Source of the DNA: an uncultured Collinsella sp.
Lineage (GTDB): Bacteria > Actinomycetota > Coriobacteriia > Coriobacteriales > Coriobacteriaceae
Assembly (NCBI GenBank): GCA_900545875.1
Contig: URAQ01000009.1
Coordinates: forward strand, 1-17,552
Reading direction: 5' to 3'
Length of the DNA: 17,552 bases
This document shows positions 7,010 through 14,591 of this stretch, piece after piece; positions within the stretch are counted from its first letter, which is position 1; each line of letters opens with the position of its first letter. Made by a program: the position numbers and the translations under genes. Below the pieces are notes generated by a model. That model worked only from the letters and a program-made list of their open reading frames with translations, was not told the DNA's origin and did not search any database.

Positions 7010-8419
7010 ATGGCAGGTAAAAAGTTCTCCCTGTTCGAGGTCATCCTCTCGGTTATCTGCGTTGTCTTTACCATCGAGGCGGCTGCTCCGGCATCTGCCA
7101 TGGGTAACGTGCAGTTCTTCTGGTGGATCTTCCTTATCATTACGTTTTTGCTTCCCTATGGCCTGGTGGTGGCCGAGCTCGGTACGGCGTTCGATTCCGA
7201 GGGCGGCCTGTACGACTGGGTTCGCCTGGGCTTGGGAGACCGTTGGGGTGCACGCTGCTCCTGGTGCTATTGGGTCAACTTTCCACTGTGGGTGGCAAGT
7301 ATCGCCTGCATGTTCCCCAGTGTCATCAATGCGGTATGGGGCATCGAATTTTCGCTTGGGGTCCGAATTGCCATCGAGCTTGCCTTTGTGTGGGGCGTCA
7401 CGGTCATGGCAATGCAGCCGGTGGCCGAGGCCGATTGGGTCATGGATGGCGGCGCCGTCATCAAGGTGCTCATTACCGCCGTGGTGGGAATCATCGGCAT
7501 CTGGTTTGCCTGCAACAACGGCTTTGCCAACGATATGTCGTTTAAGACATTTGTCCCCGATCTGGGAGACACTAACTCACTGACGTATCTTTCAATCATC
7601 CTATTCAACTTTATGGGCTTTGAGGTGGTCGCGACCTTTGCCAGCACGATGAAGAACCCATCGCGCGATATCCCCAAGGCGGTTATCGCCGGTGGCGTTG
7701 CCATCGCGGCGATCTACATTATCTGTGGCATCGGTATTGGAGCCGCGGTTCCCACCGAGCAGCTTTCACTCGATTCGGGCATTGTGGACGCGGTTGCCGC
7801 CATGGTGGGGCGCGCTCACCCGCTGACGATGGTCGTGGGCGTGGCCTTTCTGGTAACGCTGTTTGCCAACATGATCTGTTGGAGCTTTGGCGTCAACAAC
7901 GTGGCGAGCTATGCCGCGCGCCATGGCAACATGCCGCGTCCCTTTGTGCTGGTGTCCAAGAAGACCGGCATGCCCAACGGCTCGGCACTCATTAACGGTT
8001 GTTTTGCCAGCTTGGTGCTGCTACTTCAGATTCCGCTGAGTGAAGGTTCCGACGTCTTTTGGGTCTTCTTCTCGATGAACGTCGTCTTTCTGCTCATGAG
8101 CTATATCCCGATGTTCCCGGCGTTTTGGCGCCTGCGTAAATACGACGACCGCCCGCGTGTGTTTCGCGCGCCCTTCGAGGGCAAGGTGCTTGCGGTAGCG
8201 CTTGCGGTGCCGGTGGTAGAACTCGTGCTTTCGATTGTTGCGACAATCGTGCCGCTTAACAGCTCGCCCGCCGAGATGTCAAAGTTGCCGATCCTCATGG
8301 GTGTGGTGATCGGCGTGTTGCTGGGCGAGGTTTCGCGCCTCATATCGCGCCGCGGCCGCAGCATCGACAATCCCGGCGTTGGCGCAAGGGGGACAGGTCG
8401 CTTTGCACCAAAACAGTAG
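7010..8419 (+). CDS. APC-superfamily agmatine/putrescine-type antiporter (copy 2)
   Basis: The 469-residue product is a clear paralogue of the antiporter at 3450-4889. It has the same twelve-span layout, IEAAAPASAMGNVQFFWWIF near the N-terminus, PYGLVVAELG, GLYDWVR, FNFMGFEV and NPSRDIPKA. Similarity is highest in the first 100 residues. Differences cluster in the charged loops (KNPSRD for DPARD, CSWCYWVNF for ISYYYWVNY) and the C-terminus, which lacks the Ala/Glu tail. AGGGGAAG at 6996-7003 supports ATG 7010. It is transcribed separately from the first set, after a terminator and long spacer, and is followed by a convergent small minus-strand ORF. It probably carries the same or a related cationic amine, perhaps as the partner of deiminase 2 or of the amidohydrolase; the substrate is not shown by the sequence. 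Confidence 0.82.
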   Translation: MAGKKFSLFEVILSVICVVFTIEAAAPASAMGNVQFFWWIFLIITFLLPYGLVVAELGTAFDSEGGLYDWVRLGLGDRWGARCSWCYWVNFPLWVASIACMFPSVINAVWGIEFSLGVRIAIELAFVWGVTVMAMQPVAEADWVMDGGAVIKVLITAVVGIIGIWFACNNGFANDMSFKTFVPDLGDTNSLTYLSIILFNFMGFEVVATFASTMKNPSRDIPKAVIAGGVAIAAIYIICGIGIGAAVPTEQLSLDSGIVDAVAAMVGRAHPLTMVVGVAFLVTLFANMICWSFGVNNVASYAARHGNMPRPFVLVSKKTGMPNGSALINGCFASLVLLLQIPLSEGSDVFWVFFSMNVVFLLMSYIPMFPAFWRLRKYDDRPRVFRAPFEGKVLAVALAVPVVELVLSIVATIVPLNSSPAEMSKLPILMGVVIGVLLGEVSRLISRRGRSIDNPGVGARGTGRFAPKQ

Positions 8420-8440
8420 CGCCGCGAGTTGTGCGGTGCT
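8418..8440. terminator. Weak hairpin between convergent genes at the end of antiporter 2
   Basis: AGCGCCGC (8418-8425, overlapping the TAG) pairs with GCGGTGCT (8433-8440), with one G:T. No T-tract follows on the + strand. On the minus strand TGTTTTGG comes soon after. It is the only terminator-like structure in the 35-bp gap. Confidence 0.3.
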
Positions 8441-8454
8441 AGATGCATCTTGGA

Positions 8455-8646
8455 TTACTGCTCACGCTGCTCGGGATCAGATGCGAGCTTGGGTGCAAAG
8501 TAGGGGACGTGGCCCAGGTAGGGGCAGCTGTCCGAACGCGCCTCAACGGCGCAGGGGACATTGTCGTAGGTCATGGAAGAACCGAGTCGGGTGATGGCCT
8601 TGGCGGCGGGCGCGACGAGCATCTTGAGCGGAGCGATCGGTGTCAT
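8455..8646 (-). CDS. Small hypothetical protein (63 aa)
   Basis: I do not recognise this protein. ATG at 8646 is preceded on the minus strand by AAAGGAGA (8651-8658) at ideal spacing, better than for the in-frame ATG at 8661. The product begins MTPIAPLKMLVAPAAKAITRL, then has two cysteines (one followed by AVEARSD, one in SCPYLGHVPYF), and ends in a charged tail. It has no membrane span and no clear signal peptide. It is divergent from the second 7TM-LuxR gene, with a TAAACG dyad between them, and convergent with antiporter 2. The strong ribosome binding site and the position between a regulator and an antiporter make it likely to be real, but coding is unproven. Confidence 0.55.
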   Translation of the reverse strand: MTPIAPLKMLVAPAAKAITRLGSSMTYDNVPCAVEARSDSCPYLGHVPYFAPKLASDPEQREQ

Positions 8647-8684
8647 GGCATCTCCTTTCATCGGTGAGACACAGCTTGTTTATC

Positions 8685-8704
8685 TAAACGATACAGTACG
8701 TTTA
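8685..8704. promoter_or_regulatory. Candidate operator dyad in the divergent promoter of the small ORF and luxR copy 2
   Basis: TAAACG (8685-8690) and CGTTTA (8699-8704) form a perfect dyad in an A/T-richer stretch of the 128-bp gap. The half-site resembles the TAAACC units upstream of ptcA and the amidohydrolase, suggesting autoregulation by the LuxR protein. This is inference from position. Confidence 0.4.
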
Positions 8705-8774
8705 ATCGGTGAGTCTAATCTTGCGGCAAAGAATCTGTCAACATCCTCACAGCATCTAGACAGGGGAGGCGGGC

Positions 8775-9767
8775 ATGAGTTTCGCGTTCTATATCTACAC
8801 CACGATTATCATGGGTGTGGCTCTGGTGACCAGTGCCGTGGCATTGGTGGTTTGGCTCATGACGCGCCGTCGCGACAGCCTCGTGGCCGCGGCGGGTTTT
8901 TTGCTCTATATGCTCGATATGTCGGTCATCTTTTTTGACGAGTACAATCGGCTCAAATACGACTACGCCGTTACCTTTAGCGAGCCGCTGCAGCACCCCT
9001 TGCTGCGCTGCGTGCTTGGTATTGCCATCTATGCCTGCGTGGTGCTATGGATGTTTGCGCGCTTGCGCAAAAGACCGACGTCGCGCATGCTCGGACTCGC
9101 TATCGTGCCGTTTTCAATCTTGCAATTGCTGCTGGTGCCTCGCAGCGGCGCTGCCGGAGAGGTGCAGCAGTATCTCTTTTGGCTCACGCGTGACCTGGGT
9201 AATGTAGGATGTCTTGCCTATGCCGCCTGGCATTACCGGTACAGAGCAACGCGTGTTGAGAAACTCGACCTCGACCGTTCAAAGCTCTTTTGGAAGGTGG
9301 CCTTCGTTCTTGTGTTTTGCGTGATCGCCGAGGACACCTACATGATCTTGTTCTGCCGCCCCGACTCCCAAAACCCCGTCATCGGCCTCTTTTTGTGGTA
9401 TCTGTCCGAGCGCAATATCTCCGAAAACGTACTGCTCGTGGTATGCGCGGCTCAGCTTTTTTGCCAGTTTAGCCATATCCTGCGTGTGTATGCCCGTCAT
9501 CCGCGTGCCGATGAGGACGTGGCAGCCGAGAGCGCAAGCTCTGAGGACGATCTCGCATCGCGTGTGGTGATTTATGCCGACGCCCATAAGCTGTCACGGC
9601 GCGAGCAGGAGGTGCTCACGCTGGTGCTGAAGGGCAACGACGCCCAAAACATCGCCAGCGAGTTGGTCATCAGCCCTGGCACGGTCAAGGCACACTTGCA
9701 TCGCATCTACGTTAAAAGCGGCGTCTCCAACCGAGATGACCTTATAGATACCTTTTGGCGTTCCTAG
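8775..9767 (+). CDS. Seven-span membrane LuxR-type transcriptional regulator (7TM-HTH), copy 2
   Basis: The 330-residue product has the same build as the regulator at 947-1912: about seven hydrophobic spans (near 6-28, 35-57, 76-95, 104-121, 132-152, 171-193, 215-236), an acidic linker (about 242-262), and a LuxR/NarL helix-turn-helix at about 272-328 (LSRREQEVLTLV, PGTVKAHLHRIYVKSG). Shared sensory-domain motifs are FFDEY (53-57), AED (185-187) and WYLSERNISENV (208-219). There is no phosphoacceptor domain, so a directly sensed membrane or extracellular ligand is likely. AGGGGAGG (8762-8769) supports ATG 8775. It is followed by the amidohydrolase/MATE pair and is a natural candidate for their regulator. 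Pathway membership is inferred from position. Confidence 0.86.
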   Translation: MSFAFYIYTTIIMGVALVTSAVALVVWLMTRRRDSLVAAAGFLLYMLDMSVIFFDEYNRLKYDYAVTFSEPLQHPLLRCVLGIAIYACVVLWMFARLRKRPTSRMLGLAIVPFSILQLLLVPRSGAAGEVQQYLFWLTRDLGNVGCLAYAAWHYRYRATRVEKLDLDRSKLFWKVAFVLVFCVIAEDTYMILFCRPDSQNPVIGLFLWYLSERNISENVLLVVCAAQLFCQFSHILRVYARHPRADEDVAAESASSEDDLASRVVIYADAHKLSRREQEVLTLVLKGNDAQNIASELVISPGTVKAHLHRIYVKSGVSNRDDLIDTFWRS

Positions 9768-9849
9768 CCTCATTCTTCCTCGCATGCGGGTCTTGCTGTG
9801 TGGGCGGCCACACCGTTGGGCGTAATGAAGCGGTAATAATCTCAGACAA

Positions 9850-9887
9850 TAAACCTGCAGGTAAAGCGTGTAAACCTGCTTAAACTG
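9850..9887 (+). promoter_or_regulatory. TAAACCTGC direct repeats, candidate LuxR operator
   Basis: TAAACCTGC occurs at 9850-9858 and 9871-9879, exactly 21 bp apart (two helical turns), with TAAACTG following at 9881-9887. The first copy lies in a palindromic context (AACCTGCAGGT). Related half-sites are in the ptcA promoter, and AAACCTGY pairs occur in the tail of the dispersed repeat. Confidence 0.5.
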
Positions 9888-9948
9888 ACCGTTTGCGGTC
9901 CCTGGCCTTGGCACGGATTTGCCCCTGTGTATCAATGGGTGTAGCGCG

Positions 9949-10052
9949 AAGCCGCGGACGTGGGACAGACGTCCGAGCACGGCTTGTAGGCACGCGCCGA
10001 TGCGGGAGCGCTACGCTCCCAACCGAGTGCCCACGCGGGCGGTGCGTCCGCG
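9949..10052 (+). ncRNA. Three-domain structured 5' leader upstream of the amidohydrolase (possible cis-regulatory RNA)
   Basis: Stem 1 is nested: AAGCCG (9949-9954) with CGGCTT (9980-9985), enclosing CGGACGT (9955-9961) with ACGTCCG (9969-9975). Stem 2 is nested: GGCAC (9989-9993) with GTGCC (10027-10031), enclosing GGGAGCG (10004-10010) with CGCTCCC (10014-10020). Stem 3 is CGCGG (10034-10038) with CCGCG (10048-10052). All arms are exact. Stem 3 ends 19 bases before the ribosome binding site. I do not match it to a known riboswitch class, so function is open. Confidence 0.4.
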
Positions 10053-10082
10053 TTACAACCAAAGATGCCTGAGGAGGCTCGC

Positions 10083-11711
10083 ATGGACAAGGCTGATGTA
10101 GTTATCAAGAGCGACGCCGTCTTTACCGGCGATGGGCTCGAGCCGTTTAAGGGCGGCGTTGCCGTGCGGGGCGATAAAATCGTTGCCTGCGGTGACGATG
10201 CTCACCTGGCACCGTTTATCGGTCCCGATACCGAGGTGCGCGACTTTGGCGACCAGCTCGTCATGCCCGGCCTGATCGACTCGCACACGCATTTTGCCCA
10301 GGGCGCGTTTATGACCGACCCCGATTTTGCCGTCAACCTCATCGACTGCACCAGTTTTGAGATGGCGATGGAACGTGTCGTGGCGTTTGCGGCCGACCAT
10401 CCCGATAACGAGTGGATTCTGGGCTGCCAGATTATCCAGTTCCAGTGGGATGTCCCCGAGATGCCCACGGCCGCGATGATCGATGAGTACATCTCCGACC
10501 GCCCGGTATTTCTGCAGCAGGTTGACTTGCATACCTTTAGTGCCAATACCTGCGCCATCAACAAGGTGGGAGTAACTTCGCAGACGCCCGATCCCGCAGG
10601 CGGCAAGATCCTTAAGGATGCCGACGGCAATCTGACGGGCGTGTTTTCCAACAACGCCGGCGCCTTCTTTATGGACGAGGTCTACGACCCAGCGCCCGAG
10701 GTTGTTGACGCGTCGTTTGCAAAAACCGCCCGGCGCGCCAATGCCCTGGGAATCACTACGGTCGGCATGGTCAATCCTACGTTTGTGAGCATGGAAAACC
10801 CGTATGCGGTGTTGGCAGGTCTTAATGCCAAGGGCGACTTGCCGCTGCGCGTGTTCCTGTACACCGACCTGTTCGAAAACGAGTCCTTGACGCTCGAGCA
10901 GATCAAGGAGAAATACGCCTTCCCGGGTACGCAGGTGGAGTGGCACGGCTTTAAGCAGTTCCTTGATGGTGTGTGCTCCGACCATACCGCCTGGATGCTT
11001 GAACCCTATAGCAACGCACCCGACACCTGTGGTGAGCCCGCGGAGGAGCCGGAGCGCATCCGTGCTGCCATCCTGAGGGCGCAGGAATGGGGCGTTGACA
11101 CGCGCATCCATGCAATCGGCGATCGCTCGGTGCGTTTTGTGCTCGATTGCTTTGAGGAGGGCGAGCGCTTGCATGGCAAGCGGGATTGTCGCCACTCCAT
11201 GGAGCACAACGAGACGGTTCAACCCGAGGATATGCCGCGTTATGCCGAGCTCGGCGTCTGCCCCGGCATGCAGCCGTGGCACATGCTGCTCGATATGGCT
11301 GACCTTGCCAAGGACGAAGCCGTGGGTCCCGAGCGTGCCGCGCTTTCGTGGCCCCTGCATAGCCTGCTTGCCAGCGGAGCCGTGGTGCACCTGGGCAGTG
11401 ACTTCCCCGTTGTGGGCTTGGAGCCCATGGAGGAGGTGTACGGCGCGGTCTTCCGCATGCTCGAGGACGGTTCCAACCCTGAGGGCTGGTTCCCCCAGGA
11501 GCGCATTACCATGGCCGAGGCTCTGCGCGCCTACACCTATGGCAGCGCCTACGCCATGCATGCCGAGGACCGCATCGGCACGCTCGCGTGCGGCAAACAG
11601 GCAGATATCTGCGTGCTCGACCGCAATCTCTTTGATTGCGAGCCGGCCGAGGTGCTCGAGGCTACCGCAGCCCTCACGATGATCGCCGGCAAGGTGGTCT
11701 TTGAGGCATAG
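10083..11711 (+). CDS. YtcJ-like metal-dependent amidohydrolase (Amidohydro_3 family)
   Basis: The 542-residue cytoplasmic product has the two-part fold of YtcJ-type amidohydrolases: an N-terminal beta region (DVVIKSDAVFTGDG), a barrel, and a C-terminal beta region (GKQADICVLDRN...MIAGKVVFEA). Metal-site residues are visible: H68 and H70 in DSHTHF, a probable bridging K291 in FKQFLDG, H343 in RIHAIGDRSV, H375 in MEHNET, and D440 in LGSDFP. These enzymes cleave amide, formamide or urea-like bonds; the substrate cannot be read from sequence. ATG 10083 is preferred over the in-frame ATG 10065 because GAGGAGG (10071-10077) lies between them at correct spacing. A MATE exporter follows after 87 bp, so the pair may process and expel one compound, possibly an amine derivative linked to the agmatine pathway (inference). 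Confidence 0.85.
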   Translation: MDKADVVIKSDAVFTGDGLEPFKGGVAVRGDKIVACGDDAHLAPFIGPDTEVRDFGDQLVMPGLIDSHTHFAQGAFMTDPDFAVNLIDCTSFEMAMERVVAFAADHPDNEWILGCQIIQFQWDVPEMPTAAMIDEYISDRPVFLQQVDLHTFSANTCAINKVGVTSQTPDPAGGKILKDADGNLTGVFSNNAGAFFMDEVYDPAPEVVDASFAKTARRANALGITTVGMVNPTFVSMENPYAVLAGLNAKGDLPLRVFLYTDLFENESLTLEQIKEKYAFPGTQVEWHGFKQFLDGVCSDHTAWMLEPYSNAPDTCGEPAEEPERIRAAILRAQEWGVDTRIHAIGDRSVRFVLDCFEEGERLHGKRDCRHSMEHNETVQPEDMPRYAELGVCPGMQPWHMLLDMADLAKDEAVGPERAALSWPLHSLLASGAVVHLGSDFPVVGLEPMEEVYGAVFRMLEDGSNPEGWFPQERITMAEALRAYTYGSAYAMHAEDRIGTLACGKQADICVLDRNLFDCEPAEVLEATAALTMIAGKVVFEA

Positions 11712-11798
11712 CGCCATCGTTTGATTGGGCGGCTTGGTGCCAGTTGTCAGCCGCCTGACATCCATTCAGCACTACTCTCTCAAGGAAAGGGGAGAACA

Positions 11799-13175
11799 AT
11801 GGCAGAAGAAGTAACCGCTGCCGTGGAGGAGGAGCGCGAGCTCGCCTCCCAACCGATTCCCGGTCTGGTGCGTAAGTACACCATCGTCACCGGCCAGGGC
11901 ATGCTCGCCCAGATCATCATGGTGGTCCTTGAGGGCCTCGTGATGGGTTGGGGCCTAGGTGCCCACGGCCTGGCATGTGTCTCGATCATTATGTCGGTCG
12001 AGTACATCAACCTGGCCTTTGGCAACCTGTTTGGCACCGGCGTGCCCGCCGTGGTGGGCAACCTTTTGGGTGCCGGCGACATCAAGGGCGCAAGCAAGGC
12101 TTTTAGCCAGGGCTTTTGGCTCACCACGATCGTGAGTGTGCTGCTTGCTGTGGTGATGGCAGTGTTTACCGAGCCCATCTGCACATTCTTTGGCGCCACG
12201 CCCGACATCATGGCCGATACCGTTGCCGGCGTGCGCACCTTCGCCGTGCTGCTGCCGCTCACGGTCATTGGCCAGATGATCACCGCTGTGATGCGTGTGG
12301 ACGAGAAGGTTCAGATCCAGGCCAACCTCATGACCGTTTCGGCCATCGTCGCCATCTGTTGGCTCGCGCTTTCCACGTTTGTGCTCAAGTTTGGCGTTAT
12401 GGGCGCCGGCGTGTACTACGGGCTTTCCATCGGTATCTGGGCCATCGGTATCTTCTGGTTCATCGGGGGCAAAAAGTCCCAGCTCCAGATTAGCCTGGCC
12501 GACCTTAAGCTCGACCTCGCCATCTGCGGCCAGATCTTCAAGATCGGCTTCCCGTTCTTCCTGGTCCAGGGTGCGACCTTTATCTTTAATACCGTTGCCA
12601 ACTCGCTTTTGGGTTCGCTCGGCGGCGACATGGGCTCGCTCTACATCGCAGCCTTTGGCGTGATCAACGGCTACATCCTCTACATTACCATGATGGTTGC
12701 CCAGTGCTTCTCCTACGGTCTGCAGCCCATCGCTGCCTTCAACGCCGGCGCAAAGGCTTGGGCACGCCTTAAGGAGACGCTCTCCTGCACGCTTAAGTAC
12801 CAGGTTGTGACGCTGGCGCTGGTCACCGTCGCGCTCTGGCTTGCCGCCACCCCGGTGTGCGCCTTCTTTGCCGGCAGCGATCCTGCGCTCGTTGAGGTTG
12901 CCGCCAACGCCACGCGTACTGTCATCCTGGCTGTTGCCCTGGGCTATCTTGCCATGACCATGTCGATGTATTTCCAGGCGGTCGAGAAGGTGGGTGTCGC
13001 CACGTTTACGGGCCTGCTTCGCTATGTGATCTGCTCGGTGCCGCTTATGTACCTCCTCGGCAACATGATGGGTGTCGAGGGCGTGTGGATCGCCCTGGTG
13101 GTGGCCGATGCCATTACTGGCATCATCTCCATTGCGCTCGCCGCGCACGAGTCCAAGCGCCTTGCCACGCTCTAG
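11799..13175 (+). CDS. MATE-family multidrug/organic cation efflux transporter
   Basis: The 458-residue product has the length and roughly twelve-span, two-lobed layout of MATE exporters. It includes the paired small-residue helices GNLFGTGVPAVVGNLLGAGD (first lobe) and the matching second-lobe stretch SYGLQPIAAFNAGAKAWARL, with a final MEGVWIAL-like segment (GVEGVWIALVVADAITG). It would use a sodium or proton gradient to export cationic or amphipathic compounds. ATG 11799 is supported by AAAGGGGAG at 11786-11794; an in-frame ATG at 11721 has no ribosome binding site. It lies 87 bp after the amidohydrolase, with only a 6-bp hairpin between, so co-transcription is likely, and a strong terminator follows. 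The substrate is unknown; export of an amidohydrolase product or of polyamine is a guess from context. Confidence 0.86.
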   Translation: MAEEVTAAVEEERELASQPIPGLVRKYTIVTGQGMLAQIIMVVLEGLVMGWGLGAHGLACVSIIMSVEYINLAFGNLFGTGVPAVVGNLLGAGDIKGASKAFSQGFWLTTIVSVLLAVVMAVFTEPICTFFGATPDIMADTVAGVRTFAVLLPLTVIGQMITAVMRVDEKVQIQANLMTVSAIVAICWLALSTFVLKFGVMGAGVYYGLSIGIWAIGIFWFIGGKKSQLQISLADLKLDLAICGQIFKIGFPFFLVQGATFIFNTVANSLLGSLGGDMGSLYIAAFGVINGYILYITMMVAQCFSYGLQPIAAFNAGAKAWARLKETLSCTLKYQVVTLALVTVALWLAATPVCAFFAGSDPALVEVAANATRTVILAVALGYLAMTMSMYFQAVEKVGVATFTGLLRYVICSVPLMYLLGNMMGVEGVWIALVVADAITGIISIALAAHESKRLATL

Positions 13176-13223
13176 GCTCGGACATGGCTGGCGTACGATA
13201 GTCGAACAAGTTAACTCGCCTGC

Positions 13224-13269
13224 AAGCCACCACAATGGGGACAGCCCCCATTGTGGTGGCTTTTGTTAT
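13224..13269 (+). terminator. Strong rho-independent terminator after the MATE gene
   Basis: A perfect 17-bp stem is formed by AAGCCACCACAATGGGG (13224-13240) and 13246-13262, with loop ACAGC, followed by TTGTTATTT. It closes the amidohydrolase-MATE unit. Confidence 0.9.
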
Positions 13270-13317
13270 TTAGGGTCTGAGATTTCGGCTCTATAAATAA
13301 TGCTTTTGAACTGGGTT

Positions 13318-13386
13318 ACTATAAGATTATGGTAAACGCTACTATAAGATTATGGAGAATGAAACTATTCGATTATGGTAACAGCG
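13318..13386 (+). repeat. Three 23-bp tandem repeats upstream of the DUF4143 ATPase gene
   Basis: The core ACTATAAGATTATGG starts at 13318 and 13341, and ACTATTCGATTATGG at 13364, giving an exact 23-bp period. The following bases are also alike in units 1 and 3 (TAAACGCT / TAACAGCG). The period is not a multiple of three, so the repeats are not coding even though an open frame runs through them from 13329. They sit 18-86 bp before the chosen start and are A/T-rich compared with the window, as expected for an operator array or an iteron-like site. Confidence 0.8.
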
Positions 13387-13403
13387 TAATAAGGGGCGTT
13401 GAT

Positions 13404-14573
13404 ATGGCTGAGTTCATTAACAGGGATTTGCATGAGTTGCTCATTCGCATGGCAGGCTGGTTTCCTGTTGTGTCGTTGACAGGGCCTAGGCAGAGTGGTA
13501 AGTCTACGCTGGTTCGGCATGCCTTTCCCGACTATTCCTACGTCACGCTTGAGGACCCTCAAACGAGGCGCGCGGCCTTGGAGGATCCGGTGAGTTTTAT
13601 CCGCAACCGAAAGGGCGGACTCATCATCGATGAGGCGCAATACGCCCCGGATTTGTTTTCAATGATCCAGGTTGTTTCGGATGAGCGGGGAGACGCCGGT
13701 CAATACATCCTTACAGGCTCGCAAAACTTTTTGATGATGAAAAGCATCGGGCAGTCTCTTGCCGGGCGAGTCGGGATCTTAAAATTGCTGCCATTATCGT
13801 TTCGAGAAGCGGAGAGGGGCCAGCAGGGGCAGCTGGAAGTGGATTTGTTCGCGCTCGAAGGGGGATACCCTCGCCTGCGTTCCGCCGGAATGCCGTCCTC
13901 GGTTTATTTTCCCAGCTATATCGATACCTATGTTGAGCGCGATGTTGTGGGCTTGCTTGATGTGCGCAATAAGGCGGAGTTTCATAAGTTTCTGTCCATA
14001 ATTGCTCAGAGCGTCGGTGCCCTCATCAATATATCCTCGCTTTCTCGAGATACGGGCGTGAGCGTATCGACCATTAAAAGCTGGTTGTCCATTCTGGAGC
14101 AGAGCTACCTGACGTTTTCGCTGCAGCCCTATTATGCAAATGCCAAGAAGCGTCTAACTAAAACGCCCAAGCTCTATTTTTACGACACGGGGCTGCTCTG
14201 CTACTTGCTCAAAATTGGATCACTGGAGCAACTATTGGAGAGCCCTTATCTGGGGGCCGTTTTCGAAAACCTCATCGTTTCCGAAACGGCGAAGAGCCAT
14301 CTCAACGTGGGCGAGAATCCCGAGCTGTATTTCTATAGGGACGACAGCAAGCGTGAAATCGATTTGCTCGACTGTACAAACTCAGGGAGTCCCAAGGCTA
14401 TCGAAATAAAATCATCCAGAACGTATCACGATAAGTACGCCCGCCATCTACAGACTGTATGCGATGAGATCGACATTGCAAAAGATGCGCGCTATGTTGT
14501 GGCCCGCGTGGACTCAACGTATGAGTCGAAAGACTGTAGTGTGGTTTCGGCGCGTGATTGGCTTTTACGATAA
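13404..14573 (+). CDS. AAA-type ATPase with C-terminal DUF4143 domain
   Basis: The 389-residue product has an AAA_14 ATPase front half with Walker A GPRQSGKST (27-35) and Walker B GLIIDEAQ (about 72-79). ILTGSQNFLMM, a sensor-like strand, follows. The DUF4143 half contains FPSYIDTYVERDVVGLLDV, a winged-helix-like SVSTIKSWLSILEQSYL, YFYDTGLLCYL, and a nuclease-like end (YFYRDDSKREIDLL...KAIEIKSS). Family members are common, often horizontally moved, and of uncertain function. I chose ATG 13404 (AAGGGG at 13391-13396) over ATG 13329, which would include the 23-bp repeats. Codon use looks more A/T-tolerant than in the neighbours. It stands alone between a strong terminator and the second dispersed repeat copy. 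It looks like an insertion into the amine locus, not a pathway member. Confidence 0.85.
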   Translation: MAEFINRDLHELLIRMAGWFPVVSLTGPRQSGKSTLVRHAFPDYSYVTLEDPQTRRAALEDPVSFIRNRKGGLIIDEAQYAPDLFSMIQVVSDERGDAGQYILTGSQNFLMMKSIGQSLAGRVGILKLLPLSFREAERGQQGQLEVDLFALEGGYPRLRSAGMPSSVYFPSYIDTYVERDVVGLLDVRNKAEFHKFLSIIAQSVGALINISSLSRDTGVSVSTIKSWLSILEQSYLTFSLQPYYANAKKRLTKTPKLYFYDTGLLCYLLKIGSLEQLLESPYLGAVFENLIVSETAKSHLNVGENPELYFYRDDSKREIDLLDCTNSGSPKAIEIKSSRTYHDKYARHLQTVCDEIDIAKDARYVVARVDSTYESKDCSVVSARDWLLR

Positions 14574-14591
14574 CAAGCTCGGCGTATTAAC

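Larger units (their letters stand above)
9768..10082 (+). other. 315-bp spacer: promoter and structured leader of the amidohydrolase
   Basis: No supported gene. A small hairpin (GTGTGG 9798-9803 with 9808-9813) may mark the end of the luxR transcript. Then come the TAAACCTGC direct repeats (9850-9881), followed by a highly structured 100-bp leader (9949-10052). The ribosome binding site GAGGAGG is at 10071-10077. Confidence 0.55.

Noticed and set aside
6823..7020. 65-codon ORF in the leader of antiporter 2
   Set aside because: No ribosome binding site, no recognisable protein, and it overlaps the antiporter's ribosome binding site and start.
10053..11765. 570-codon minus-strand ORF opposite the amidohydrolase
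   Set aside because: It is the antisense shadow of a gene with clear family motifs; high third-position G/C keeps the opposite frame open.
13318..13386. CRISPR array
   Set aside because: The three units are contiguous 23-bp tandem repeats with no unique spacers, and there are no cas genes in the window.
13329..13403. N-terminal extension of the DUF4143 ATPase from ATG 13329
   Set aside because: It would translate the 23-bp repeats, whose period is not a multiple of three, and the ATG lacks a ribosome binding site; ATG 13404 has AAGGGG at good spacing.
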